This document shows positions 54,928-63,586 of a DNA stretch of 64,000 nt, piece by piece; positions within the stretch are counted from its first letter, which is position 1; the number at the start of each line of letters is the position of its first letter. The stretch is taken from assembly GCA_905234265.1 (NCBI GenBank), contig CAJOHJ010000004.1:235893-299892 (forward strand), in the 5' to 3' direction. Origin of the DNA: an uncultured Prevotella sp. Lineage in GTDB: Bacteria > Bacteroidota > Bacteroidia > Bacteroidales > Bacteroidaceae. Under the pieces are notes generated by a model. The model was not told the origin of the DNA. It saw only the letters and a program-made list of their open reading frames with translations, and made no database searches. The translations under genes were made by a program, and so were the position numbers.

Positions 54928-55770
54928 ATGGATTACACACTTAATTGCCGTGGCCGTCTGCTGAGCCTTTCCGTGCCTCAGGTGATGGGCATTGTCAATG
55001 TCACGCCCGACTCCTTTTTTGCCGCCAGCCGGCAGCAGACGGAGCGTGCCATTGCCGAGCGCGTCGGCCAGATACTTTCTGAAGGCGGCACCATTGTAGA
55101 TATTGGCGCCTGCAGCACCCGCCCCGACAGCACCGTCGCCGACGAGTCAGTGGAAATGCAGCGCCTCCGCCTTGCGCTGTCAGTTGTCTGCCGCGAGTAT
55201 CCTGATGCCATCGTTTCCGTCGACACCTTCCGTCCGCAGGTGGCCCGCATGGCCGTCGAAGAGTTTGGCGCGTCCATCATCAATGATGTCGGCAGCATGT
55301 CCACAGCTGTTGCCTCTGCCGACCTGCAGCCCATGTTCCGCATGGTCAGCAGCCTTGGCGTACCTTATATATATACATCCCACAAGAGCAATGTTTCCGA
55401 CGTCCTTCTCGACAGTGCCGCCGCCATCAGCCGTCTGCGCAGCTACGGTCAGAAAGACATACTGTTAGACCCCGGCTTCGGCTTTGGCAAGACGCTTGCC
55501 GACAACTACTCGCTGCTTGACAGCCTTGAGCAGCTGCAGGTTATGCAGCTTCCGGTGCTTGTCGGCGTTTCGCGCAAGTCGATGGTCTGGCGCCTTCTGT
55601 CGTCCACTCCCGAGGAAGCCCTCAACGGCACCACGGCCCTGCATGCCATAGCCCTTCTGAAGGGAGCCTCGGTGCTGCGTGTCCACGATGTCCGCGAGGC
55701 AGTGGAGTGCGTCAAGATATGCAGTCAGCTCACGGCCGGCTCCGTCGGACAAGTGCATCACAGTTTGTAA
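54928..55770 (+). CDS. folP: Dihydropteroate synthase
   Basis: The 280-residue TIM-barrel enzyme joins p-aminobenzoate to the pterin in folate synthesis, and is the sulfonamide target. Motifs: PQVMGIVNVTPDSFF, GGTIVDIGACSTRPDST, VSVDTFRPQVARMAVE, IINDVG, LLDPGFGFGKTLADNY and VLVGVSRKSMVWRLL. The open frame starts at 54874, but the promoter box at 54912 makes MDYTLNCRGRLL at 54928 the better start. Followed by cdaA after 30 bp, a common Bacteroidales pair. Confidence 0.96.
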   Translation: MDYTLNCRGRLLSLSVPQVMGIVNVTPDSFFAASRQQTERAIAERVGQILSEGGTIVDIGACSTRPDSTVADESVEMQRLRLALSVVCREYPDAIVSVDTFRPQVARMAVEEFGASIINDVGSMSTAVASADLQPMFRMVSSLGVPYIYTSHKSNVSDVLLDSAAAISRLRSYGQKDILLDPGFGFGKTLADNYSLLDSLEQLQVMQLPVLVGVSRKSMVWRLLSSTPEEALNGTTALHAIALLKGASVLRVHDVREAVECVKICSQLTAGSVGQVHHSL

Positions 55771-55800
55771 TTGGCTTCGCCGCGATAAATATTCACAGTT

Positions 55801-56583
55801 ATGTTGTTTTTTGAATTTGGAATAAAAGACATTATAGACATAGTCCTTGTGGCACTGATGCTTTTCTATGTCTACCGGCTCATGAAGGAGTCGCGTTCTC
55901 TGAACGTGTTTATGGGCATTCTGATGTTTGTTGTGTTGTGGCTTGTCGTCTCCCAGGTTCTTGAGATGAAGCTTCTCGGCTCCATCATGGACAAGCTGGT
56001 GTCGGTGGGCGTCATCGGCCTCATCATCCTTTTCCAGGAGGACATCCGCAAGTTTCTCTACAATCTCGGCGGCCACCAGCGCATCCGCGCCTTGCGGCGT
56101 TTGTTCAGCGGCAGCGAGAAGCACCGTTCCGACGAGCAGCTGAAGCAAGTCATCATGCCCATCGTAATGTCGTGCATGTCAATGAGCAAAAAGAAGATTG
56201 GCGCCCTGCTTGTCATACAGCGCGCCACCCCTCTTGACGACATAGTAGCCACTGGCGAGCCTATCGATGCCGCCATCAGCCAGCGGCTCATAGAGAATAT
56301 TTTCTTCAAGAACTCACCGCTTCACGACGGTGCCATGGTGATTGCCGGCGGTCGCATCCGTGCTGCCGGCTGCATACTTCCCGTGAGTCACAGTCTCGAC
56401 ATTCCCAAGGAGTTTGGCCTTCGCCATCGTGCCGCCCTTGGCATTACCCACGAGAGCGACTGCATAGCCATCGTCGTCAGCGAAGAGACCGGCGGCATCA
56501 GCGTAGCCATCCGCAGCGACTTTCAGGTGCGCCTCTCCGCAGAGAAGCTTGAGAGCATTCTCACTCAGGAAATGATTGTTTAA
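55801..56583 (+). CDS. cdaA: Diadenylate cyclase (c-di-AMP synthase)
   Basis: The 260-residue protein has three N-terminal membrane helices (IIDIVLVALMLFYVYRLM, VFMGILMFVVLWLVVSQV, VGVIGLIILFQEDIRKFL) and a cytoplasmic DAC domain with KNSPLHDGAMVI (DGA motif), GLRHRAALGI (RHR motif) and VVSEETGGISVAI. It makes the second messenger c-di-AMP from ATP. Operon with folP. No glmM or CdaR-type regulator gene is next to it. Confidence 0.95.
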   Translation: MLFFEFGIKDIIDIVLVALMLFYVYRLMKESRSLNVFMGILMFVVLWLVVSQVLEMKLLGSIMDKLVSVGVIGLIILFQEDIRKFLYNLGGHQRIRALRRLFSGSEKHRSDEQLKQVIMPIVMSCMSMSKKKIGALLVIQRATPLDDIVATGEPIDAAISQRLIENIFFKNSPLHDGAMVIAGGRIRAAGCILPVSHSLDIPKEFGLRHRAALGITHESDCIAIVVSEETGGISVAIRSDFQVRLSAEKLESILTQEMIV

Positions 56584-56594
56584 GTGTACCCTTG

Positions 56595-59500
56595 TTATTT
56601 TATAACAACCTTTTTGCCACCTATGATATATAGTCCCTTGGCGGGCTTGCTGACCTTCTGTCCGCTGAGGCTGTATATTTGCGTGCTGTCTGCCTGTTGT
56701 GCGGCAGTCTTGCTGATGGCTGTTGCTATCTCGCCTTTCAGCAGAGCTACCAGCTGTGCCACGATGCCCTCGCTCTGGCATGTGCTGTAGCCACCCAGCA
56801 TGAGGTCGCAGGCCAGCGTGCCGTTCGAGTAGTGGTTGTGGTCGGTAAAGCAGCTGATGATGGCCTGTGCGGCAGCATCGGCGGAGGCATGTCCGTTAGC
56901 GGCATAGTCGGCGACATAGGCGTTGAAGATGGCGTCGGCATTCTTGCCTATTTCCACGAAGCCCAGGTAGTTGTCGTCGTTCTGCTTGCGCTCCTCGGCC
57001 ACGCGGCGCACGATGGTCTCGTAGCTGTCCTTGCGGTAGCTGTCGAAGGTGTTGGTAGTCTGGTTATATCCACCGGCATAGCTGCTGACGGCTCCGTGCG
57101 GAGTGTAGGAGTTGATGATGATCTTGGCTCCCAGAGCCTCGGCGGCGTCAAGATAGTAGTTCATGTCGGCTTCGAAGCTGTTGCCCATTCCGTTGGTGCC
57201 GTTGTTGCCGAACATCAGAATGTCGTCCGGATAGATGTCGCGCAGCACTCCTGCCAGCTTGCCCTGCGTGTAGTATGTCGAGAGGTTGCGTCCGCCGGCG
57301 CCGTTGTTCTGGAATTCGCACAGTGCGTCGAGTTCCGGGAATGTAGAGCCAACGATGTTCTTCAGGCGGTAAGCCCACGAGCCGTTGTTAGCCGACGTGG
57401 AGTCTCCCACATGGTGCACCACGCGCTTGCCCCTCTTCTGTCGGGGAGCCTGCTTGGTGACGCTGATCTGTGCTATCTGAGCCTTGCTGTCGCCGCTGGC
57501 GGCAATGTGCAGGTCGATGACGTCCGTTGTTGCCGGAATGGTGTATGTTGCCGTGGCCATTGCGCTGTTCGTGCCAAGCTCGTAGCCAGCCAGGTCGCTG
57601 TTGATGTATCCCGTGGTGAGCTTGCCCTGGTAGGTTATCTCGATGGTGTAGAAATTGCCCTTCTGCACCTTTATGTCGAACTGCATGTCGCCCTCCAGGT
57701 AGTCGCTGGTGGCGTCGGTAGCCGATGCAGAGCCGCCGGCAGCGACAGTGCCGCTCTTGATGCCGTAGCCGAAGGTGGCGTTATACGTCGTCGTGGCTTC
57801 CACAGCCGTGAAGCCCTCGGCCAGGGCGCCCTCGGCGGCAGTGCCGAAGTCGAACTTCATGCCATGCACGTTCACGCTGACGCTCTTTGTCAGCGTCTCG
57901 CCGTTGGTGTTGGTGCCTGTTGCGCGGATGGTGAGCTGCATGGGAGCCGCCGTACCGCTCACCGACAGGATGCCTGTTGCGGCGTCGAAGCTGATGCCTT
58001 CGGTGCCTGTCAGCTGTGTTGTGCCGCTCTTGTCGTAGGCTGCCAGCGTCACCGTGCGCTGCATGTCGTTGCCCTCGCCGTCGATGACGATGGCGGCAAA
58101 CTCAGCCGTAGCCACCTCGCTGGCATCCATGGGGATGCTTACGCCCGTGGTGCTCTTGGTGAACTTTATGCTTTCTGCCGACGACGTGACGGTCAGCTCG
58201 ATGGTCTTTGTGCTTCCGCCGATGTTGACGAGCACCGTAGCCGTTCCGGCCTCGGCCGTCTCAGCCATCGATACGGTGGCCTTGTGAGAGTCGTTGGCAT
58301 CAGGCGTGATGATGATGCCCTGCTGCATGTCCTCCTCTACGACGCTCCATGTAGCCAATCCGATGATGGGGTAGCCGTTCTTGTCGCTCAGCGAAGCCGT
58401 CAGCTGTGCCTGTTCCTTCTGCGGTATAGAGAGCGTGGTCTTGTCGGCCTCCAGCTTGTAAGTCTCCGTGTCGGCAGTGGGTTCGTAGACGCTGTATGCG
58501 CCCATGTCCACAGAGCCAGTGTTGTTGTTGCCCATGCCAATGCTGAAGAACGTCGGGTTCGATGTCTCTGCCCACTTCACGATGCCGCTCTCGCCGAGCA
58601 GCTGTCCGTCGGCGGTGTAGACCATGGCATAGCACGTCTCAGTAGTCTTGTCGGCGGCCATCACCACCTGATACCACGCCGCCGTAGAGAACTGCGCAGC
58701 CTCGCTGCCGTTGTTCAGCGTGGTGCCGTTGAGCGTAATCTTCGAGCCGTTGAAGTTCAGGCTCACGGGGCATGTGTATTTGCTGCTCGACCAGAACGGG
58801 TAGCCGCTGGTGAGCGTCACCACGGCTCCGGCGTTGTTGAAGCGCAGCAGGGTAGAGAAGACGAGCTGTCCCTTCGGTGCGTCGATGGTCTTGGTCATCA
58901 CGTGCGATTTCTTGAGAGTTGCCGACGTCACGCGGATGTACTTCCTGCCGTCCTGGTCGGCCATGAGCGTTGCCGAGTGGCTGTCGCTGCCAGCCACGCA
59001 CCATCCGCCGGCAATGAGGTCAGAGCCTCCGCCGTAGGTTTCCTTTGTGACGGTGTATCCGGCCAGTGCTGCCGGATAGCTGCTGAAGTCTGCCGGGTAT
59101 CCTGCCAGTGGCAGCACCTGTCCGGCTGCGGTTGTCAGGTCGCCCTGTGCCAGCACGTATTTCTGTGCCTTGTGTGTGGTGCCGTTATATGTTATGGTGG
59201 CGGTCATCTTGCCGAAGAAGTTCATCGGCACGTTGCGCAGTTCGAAGGTCGTTGCAGCCTTGGCGGCATTGTTCACGGAGAATGCTCCGTAGCTGTCGCA
59301 ATACTGTCCCTCGGTGTCGTTTTCCGTCTTGAAGCCTTCAATGTCCCATGTCACCTTGAAGTCAGTCACCTTCTCGCTGATGTTGTCCTCGGTGATGATA
59401 GTGCCGTCGGTGCCAACGATGGTGACGGTGTATGGATTGCTGTATGCCTCGTCGGGCGTCGGTCCGAAGGTCATCTTGTCGGCACCCGTAATAGCCACGC

Positions 59501-60242
59501 TGGCAATGGCCTCCACGTAGTTGGGGTCGACGGCCAGCTCCTCGGTGCTTACCTTAATGTTGTCGATGGCGTAGCAGCGGTCGGTGTTGTTCACCGACGA
59601 CTTTACGACAATCTTTGCCACGTCCTTCTTCATGTTGCCGATGGAACCCAGCAGAGTCTTCACCGTGCTGCCGTTCTTTGAGAACACCATGGTGACGCCT
59701 CCGCGTGCGGTGATCTCCATGCTGATGTGCGGGTTGCCGGTAGCCGTGTAAGGCTTTCCGTTGCCGCCGAATCCGTTCTGGTTCTGCAGTCCGAAGGAAG
59801 CGAAGTTAGGCACGCTCTCTCCGCCGATGGTGGCTGCCGAAATGGTGCAGCTGCTTGCCGCGTACGTGTAGCTTGCCAGCACCTCGCCGTTGCTGTTCAG
59901 GAGCGACACCGTCGTCGACGTGCTGCCGCTGAAGTAGCCATGGAAAGCGTCCCATTCGGCGGTCACAATGCCGTCGATGGCAATGGGCTGTCCTTCGGCA
60001 TTGGCAATGGTGCCTTCGGCGGTGGTGTTGCACACTGCCAGCACATTGTCGAAGCCGCTGAGCTTAGTGTCGTAGACGGCAGCCTGTCCGGCCGTCAGCG
60101 TGGTGTTGGTAACTCCGAAGATGTTCGTAGCGCCCGAGAAGTCCTCAGTCAGCACTGTCACCTTGTCGGCTGTTGCCTGGCCGATGCCGGCGAGCATCAG
60201 GGCCATGAGCAGCATAGAGCGTAGGAATTTGCAGTTTTTCAT
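56595..60242 (-). CDS. Large secreted multi-domain SGNH/GDSL esterase, rhamnogalacturonan acetylesterase-like
   Basis: 1215 residues with signal peptide (MLLMALMLAGIGQATA). The N-terminal half has jelly-roll-like domains (WDAFHGYFSGSTSTTVSLL, WYQVVMAADKTTETCYAMV), then a bacterial Ig-like domain (LEADKTTLSIPQKEQAQLT) and a carbohydrate-binding-like region. The SGNH esterase domain near residues 960-1180 has block I VHHVGDSTSANNG, block II NNGAGGRNLS, block III GNNGTNGMGN and the Asp/His pair in FTDHNHYSNGTLACD. The end YSLSGQKVSKPAKGLYIIGG with KKVVIK is the shared C-terminal tail. Probably removes acetyl groups from pectin or another polysaccharide outside the cell. Confidence 0.85.
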   Translation of the reverse strand: MKNCKFLRSMLLMALMLAGIGQATADKVTVLTEDFSGATNIFGVTNTTLTAGQAAVYDTKLSGFDNVLAVCNTTAEGTIANAEGQPIAIDGIVTAEWDAFHGYFSGSTSTTVSLLNSNGEVLASYTYAASSCTISAATIGGESVPNFASFGLQNQNGFGGNGKPYTATGNPHISMEITARGGVTMVFSKNGSTVKTLLGSIGNMKKDVAKIVVKSSVNNTDRCYAIDNIKVSTEELAVDPNYVEAIASVAITGADKMTFGPTPDEAYSNPYTVTIVGTDGTIITEDNISEKVTDFKVTWDIEGFKTENDTEGQYCDSYGAFSVNNAAKAATTFELRNVPMNFFGKMTATITYNGTTHKAQKYVLAQGDLTTAAGQVLPLAGYPADFSSYPAALAGYTVTKETYGGGSDLIAGGWCVAGSDSHSATLMADQDGRKYIRVTSATLKKSHVMTKTIDAPKGQLVFSTLLRFNNAGAVVTLTSGYPFWSSSKYTCPVSLNFNGSKITLNGTTLNNGSEAAQFSTAAWYQVVMAADKTTETCYAMVYTADGQLLGESGIVKWAETSNPTFFSIGMGNNNTGSVDMGAYSVYEPTADTETYKLEADKTTLSIPQKEQAQLTASLSDKNGYPIIGLATWSVVEEDMQQGIIITPDANDSHKATVSMAETAEAGTATVLVNIGGSTKTIELTVTSSAESIKFTKSTTGVSIPMDASEVATAEFAAIVIDGEGNDMQRTVTLAAYDKSGTTQLTGTEGISFDAATGILSVSGTAAPMQLTIRATGTNTNGETLTKSVSVNVHGMKFDFGTAAEGALAEGFTAVEATTTYNATFGYGIKSGTVAAGGSASATDATSDYLEGDMQFDIKVQKGNFYTIEITYQGKLTTGYINSDLAGYELGTNSAMATATYTIPATTDVIDLHIAASGDSKAQIAQISVTKQAPRQKRGKRVVHHVGDSTSANNGSWAYRLKNIVGSTFPELDALCEFQNNGAGGRNLSTYYTQGKLAGVLRDIYPDDILMFGNNGTNGMGNSFEADMNYYLDAAEALGAKIIINSYTPHGAVSSYAGGYNQTTNTFDSYRKDSYETIVRRVAEERKQNDDNYLGFVEIGKNADAIFNAYVADYAANGHASADAAAQAIISCFTDHNHYSNGTLACDLMLGGYSTCQSEGIVAQLVALLKGEIATAISKTAAQQADSTQIYSLSGQKVSKPAKGLYIIGGKKVVIK

Positions 60243-60270
60243 CTGTTTTTAGTTAATGGTGTATAAAGAG

Positions 60271-60305
60271 AAAAAAGCCGCTGTCCCTGTTTGGGTTAGC
60301 GGCTT
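60271..60305 (-). terminator. Intrinsic terminator of rpsT
   Basis: Minus strand: AAGCCGCT, 15-nt loop, AGCGGCTT, followed by T residues (60271-60276 as A on the plus strand). Perfect 8-bp stem (60275-60282 with 60298-60305). It lies 27 bp after the rpsT stop. Confidence 0.85.
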
Positions 60306-60331
60306 ATTACTGGTATCGTAGTGTTTATTAC

Positions 60332-60586
60332 TTATGCCAGTGAGCTGATGTGTCTGCAGAGGCTTGACTTCAGATTGGCGGCCTTGTTCTTGTGGATGAT
60401 GTTGGTCTTTGCCAGCTTGTCAAGCATTTTCTGCACTTTCGGATAGAGTTCTGCAGCCTCTTCCTTGTTGGTCATTGCGCGGAGCTTGCGGACTGCGTTA
60501 CGCATAGTCTTTGCGTAGTAGTGGTTGTGCTCTGCCTTTACCTTGTCCTGACGAATTCTCTTCAGGGATGATTTGTGGTTTGCCAT
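60332..60586 (-). CDS. rpsT: 30S ribosomal protein S20
   Basis: The 84-residue basic helical protein binds 16S rRNA. It starts [19 protein letters not shown] and continues with [16 protein letters not shown] and [19 protein letters not shown], ending [11 protein letters not shown]. Full length. tRNA-Glu lies upstream in the same direction. Confidence 0.97.
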   Translation of the reverse strand: MANHKSSLKRIRQDKVKAEHNHYYAKTMRNAVRKLRAMTNKEEAAELYPKVQKMLDKLAKTNIIHKNKAANLKSSLCRHISSLA

Positions 60587-60619
60587 TTTTTTTAAATTGT
60601 TTTAATGATGTTTGACTTA

Positions 60620-60715
60620 AAGCTCGTGGGTCTTGCGCATCAATGCAGCCCTAAGCAACCCTTGCGGGTCTCTGCCACCGTTCCCCCTTTCAAGGTAGCA
60701 CTTGGCTTGAGCAGA
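60620..60715 (-). ncRNA. Possible structured RNA between tRNA-Glu and rpsT
   Basis: This stretch is more GC-rich than other gaps of the window and shows pairing potential on the minus strand: ACCC-GCAA-GGGT with a GNRA tetraloop, flanked by GCAG...CTGC, and TCAAG...CTTGA further upstream. It precedes rpsT, so it could be a leader that regulates S20, or a separate small RNA. No known family (SRP RNA, 6S, 5S) fits on inspection. Identity unknown. Confidence 0.35.
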
Positions 60716-60733
60716 TGACAGATTTAGTGTTTG

Positions 60734-60805
60734 TAGTCCCTAGGAGAGTCGAACTCCTCTTTAGAGAATGAAAATCTCTCGTCCTAACCGATAGACGAAG
60801 GGACC
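60734..60805 (-). tRNA. tRNA-Glu (anticodon TTC)
   Basis: The minus strand folds as a tRNA. The acceptor GGTCCCT pairs with AGGGACT (one G-T pair), the D-arm region is TCGTCTATCGGTTAGGAC, the anticodon stem AGAGA/TCTCT has loop TTTTCAT (anticodon TTC), and the T-arm is AGGAGTTCGACTCTCCT. Discriminator A; CCA not encoded. Confidence 0.96.
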
Positions 60806-61569
60806 CTGCTTTACAAAAGCGGTTGCAAAGGTAGGCATTTTTCTTTGTTTAGGCCAAAAGGAAATGTCTTTTTGTTGAATAATTAACTTTTTTTAGCGAT
60901 TCGTTTCACCACAGAGGTACAGAGACGCGCGAGGCAGCTAATTTATTTTTATTGTTATAAAGAATATTTTGTCGAACCGTTTAATCTTTTTGTCGAGAAA
61001 AAACTTGACAAAAGCCAGATTTTAAGCCCCTGAGAATTGCGTGGCGGTCAGCAAGGCTGGTTTTGGAGCGAAATTTGCGAAAAATAGACTGGCTGGCCTT
61101 TCTGCCTCATTCACAGGCGTTTACGGCTGGTTGCCGTCAGCCGATAGTGAATTTGCGAAATTATCTTGCGGAGAAAAAAATTTTTCTCTGCGAGTTACGG
61201 ATTTTTCTGTGCATCAGAATTGGCTCTTTCTGCCGTTTTAGAAGCTGGTTTTTTGCACAAAAACCGCCATTTTGAGCAAAAACCAGTCCTCTCGCCCCAC
61301 CGCCGACACAAGAAACTTCAACAAAAAATCGGCTTTTTGCGCCACCGATTTTCTATTTCACTAATTTTCAGCGACATAAAATCGCGGTAAATTTATTTTA
61401 CAATTCCAGAAATTCCGGAAATTTCCGGCTGGAAAAATGCCGCAGAAGAATAAATTTTTTCTACAATCCGCACTGCCGTTCCCCACCACGAATTTTCTTT
61501 ATAAACAACTGAAAAACAGCCCATTAACAGAAATCGACAAAGAAATTAATAATTATTTACTAAAAAAAG
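60806..61569. other. Gene-free stretch before the dcw cluster
   Basis: About 760 bp without a convincing gene; the short open frames have no recognisable content. It contains one degenerate copy of the GAGATAATTTCGTAA family at 61156-61200 (AAATTATCTTGCGGAGAAAA and its inverted part TTTTTCTCTGCGAGTTACGG). There are also two ACAAAAACC/GCAAAAACC copies 19 bp apart near 61256-61285 and long AT-rich tracts. No RNA gene was recognised. Confidence 0.6.
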
Positions 61570-61594
61570 TGGAGAATTGTGGGGGATTGTGGTG
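61570..61594 (+). promoter_or_regulatory. Three MraZ-type boxes upstream of mraZ
   Basis: TGGAG (61570-61574), TGGGG (61580-61584) and TGGTG (61590-61594) are direct repeats with exact 10-bp spacing. MraZ of other bacteria is known to bind TGGGN repeats separated by 5 nt in the promoter of its own operon. The boxes overlap the -33 region and end 10 bp before the -7 box. Confidence 0.7.
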
Positions 61595-61603
61595 GAATTT
61601 ACT

Positions 61604-61611
61604 TACCTTTG
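61604..61611 (+). promoter_or_regulatory. -7 promoter box of the mraZ (dcw) operon
   Basis: TACCTTTG (61604-61611), 26 bp before the mraZ ATG. The region at -33 is occupied by the TGGNG repeats. Confidence 0.65.
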
Positions 61612-61637
61612 CAGCCAAGAAAAATATAAAGAGGTAC

Positions 61638-62090
61638 ATGATAAGGTTTTTGGGAAACATAGAGGCCAAGGCCGATGCCAAGGGCCGCGCATTCTTGCCG
61701 GCTCTTTTCCGCCGCCAGCTGCAGGCAGCCGGCGAGGACAGCCTCGTGCTGCGCAAGGACGTTTTCCAGCAGTGTCTGGTGTTGTACCCCGAGAGTGTCT
61801 GGAACCAGCAGATGGACCTGCTGCGCCAGCGCCTTAACCGATGGAACAAGCAGCATCAGCAGGTCTATCGCCAGTTTGTCTCCGACGTTGAGCTGCTTAC
61901 ACTCGACGGCAACGGCCGTTTCCTCATCCCCAAGCGCTACCAGCGCATGGCCGGCATAGAGCAGGACATACGCTTCATCGGCATGGGCGACACTATCGAA
62001 ATCTGGAGCATGAAGGTCATCGAGCAACAGCAGCTGCCGGCTGCCGAATTCGAGGAAAGCCTCCAGCAGCTCATGGCAGGCGAAATCTAA
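61638..62090 (+). CDS. mraZ: Transcriptional regulator MraZ
   Basis: The 150-residue protein has two AbrB-like SpoVT half-domains: FLGNIEAKADAKGRAFLPA with FRRQL, and ELLTLDGNGRFLIPKRYQR. Members form rings and repress or tune the division and cell wall cluster. The open frame starts at 61437, but the promoter and family alignment give MIRFLGN at 61638. First gene of the dcw cluster here. Confidence 0.95.
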   Translation: MIRFLGNIEAKADAKGRAFLPALFRRQLQAAGEDSLVLRKDVFQQCLVLYPESVWNQQMDLLRQRLNRWNKQHQQVYRQFVSDVELLTLDGNGRFLIPKRYQRMAGIEQDIRFIGMGDTIEIWSMKVIEQQQLPAAEFEESLQQLMAGEI

Positions 62091-62104
62091 CACGACGAGA
62101 TAAT

Positions 62105-63001
62105 ATGGCAGAGGTGTATCACGTTCCTGTCCTTCTGAAGGAGAGCGTCGACGGGCTGGATATCCAGCCCGGCGGTATTTACGTGGATGTCACCTTCGGC
62201 GGAGGAGGGCACTCCAAGGAGATACTCGCAAGGCTCGGCAGCGACGGACGCCTGTTCAGCTTCGACCAGGACGCCGACGCTGAGCGCAACATCGTCGACG
62301 ACCACAGGCTGACGTTCGTACGCAGCAACTTCCGCTATCTCGGACAGTGGATGCGATACTACGGAGTGGAACAAATCGACGGCCTGATAGCCGACCTGGG
62401 CGTCTCCAGCCATCATTTCGACGAGTCATCGCGAGGCTTCTCCTTCCGCTACGATGCGCCAATAGACATGCGCATGAACCAGAGGGCGGCAAAGACTGCC
62501 GCCGACGTGCTCAACGACTATAGCGAGGAAAGGCTGTCCGACGTGTTCTACGTCTACGGAGAGCTGCGGCAGGCACGCAAGATTGCCCGGCAGGTGGCGG
62601 CCTTCCGCACCGCCAGTCACAGGATAGCCACTACCGGCGACCTGCTGGAGGCCGTCGGACAGACGGCGGCGGACAAGAAAGACCTTGCACGCCTCTTCCA
62701 GGCACTGCGCATAGAGGTGAACCACGAGATGGACGCACTGCGCGACATGCTCAGGAGTGCCACCATGCTGCTCAGGACCGGCGGCAGGCTCTCGGTGCTG
62801 ACATACCACTCGCTGGAAGACCGCATCGTGAAGAACGTCATGAAGGCCGGCAATCCGGAGGGACGCATGGAGCAGGACTTCTACGGCCGCGTGGCATCGC
62901 CGCTGAAGGCACTGGGAAAGGTCGTCGTGCCGTCGGCCGACGAACAGGCGGCAAACCCAAGGAGCCGCAGCGCCAAGCTGCGCATAGCAGAGAAAATATA
63001 G
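62105..63001 (+). CDS. rsmH: 16S rRNA m4C1402 methyltransferase RsmH
   Basis: The 298-residue AdoMet enzyme methylates C1402 in the ribosomal P site. Motifs: YHVPVLLKESVDGLDI, YVDVTFGGGGHSKEILARL (AdoMet), LIADLGVSSHHFDESSRGF, DMRMNQ, FQALRIEVNHEMDALRDML and LSVLTYHSLEDRIVKN. 14 bp after mraZ. Confidence 0.97.
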   Translation: MAEVYHVPVLLKESVDGLDIQPGGIYVDVTFGGGGHSKEILARLGSDGRLFSFDQDADAERNIVDDHRLTFVRSNFRYLGQWMRYYGVEQIDGLIADLGVSSHHFDESSRGFSFRYDAPIDMRMNQRAAKTAADVLNDYSEERLSDVFYVYGELRQARKIARQVAAFRTASHRIATTGDLLEAVGQTAADKKDLARLFQALRIEVNHEMDALRDMLRSATMLLRTGGRLSVLTYHSLEDRIVKNVMKAGNPEGRMEQDFYGRVASPLKALGKVVVPSADEQAANPRSRSAKLRIAEKI

Positions 63002-63007
63002 AAAGAC

Positions 63008-63556
63008 ATGGCAGAAGAGAACATAAATACCACAGAAGCCCTGGAGGCTGAGGAGAGCATGGAAGTGGCCGCAGAGGCAGACGCCCGGGACGCTGACAGC
63101 CGCGACGATGCTGTCGCTGCTGAGGCCGCCGCCGCCGCCGCAGAGGCTGCCGCCGAAAAGGAGGTGCTCAACGAGGCCATCAAGAAGATAAAGGCAACGG
63201 CCACGGAGGAAGACCCGAAGCCCTCGCAGCAGCTGTCGCTGCGCACCATACTCGGCGGCGACCTGCTGACGACGAATCTGGTGCGCTCGCAGATATGGCT
63301 CGTGCTGCTTGTGGTGGCCTTCTCGATAATATACGTGGCCTTCCGCTACCAGTGCCAGCAGGACCTGATAGCCATCGACCGCCTGGAAGGCGAGCTGAAG
63401 CATGCCAAGTTCCAGGCACTGTCGGCAACGAGTACGCTGACGGAGAAATGCCGCGAGAGCCATGTCCTCGACGTGCTGAAGCAGAACAGCGACTCGCTGC
63501 TGCACCAGGCCGACCAGCCGCCGTTCATCATTGAGGTGCCGGAGGGAGACAACTAA
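63008..63556 (+). CDS. ftsL: FtsL-like cell division protein
   Basis: The 182-residue protein has one membrane helix (QIWLVLLVVAFSIIYVAF, about 98-115) followed by a periplasmic coiled coil (DRLEGELKHAKFQALSAT) and a short end. The position between rsmH and the transpeptidase gene is that of ftsL. The cytoplasmic part of about 95 residues is long and very Ala/Glu/Asp-rich (AEAAAAAAEAAAEKEV), far longer than in E. coli FtsL, though extended forms occur in Bacteroidales. Confidence 0.85.
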   Translation: MAEENINTTEALEAEESMEVAAEADARDADSRDDAVAAEAAAAAAEAAAEKEVLNEAIKKIKATATEEDPKPSQQLSLRTILGGDLLTTNLVRSQIWLVLLVVAFSIIYVAFRYQCQQDLIAIDRLEGELKHAKFQALSATSTLTEKCRESHVLDVLKQNSDSLLHQADQPPFIIEVPEGDN

Positions 63557-63586
63557 GTGTAGGAAATAAAGAAAGAAACAGAAAAC

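Noticed and set aside
60620..60733. SRP RNA, 6S RNA or 5S rRNA upstream of rpsT
   Set aside because: The conserved GGAAG...AGCAG loop of SRP RNA and the features of the other classes could not be matched on either strand.
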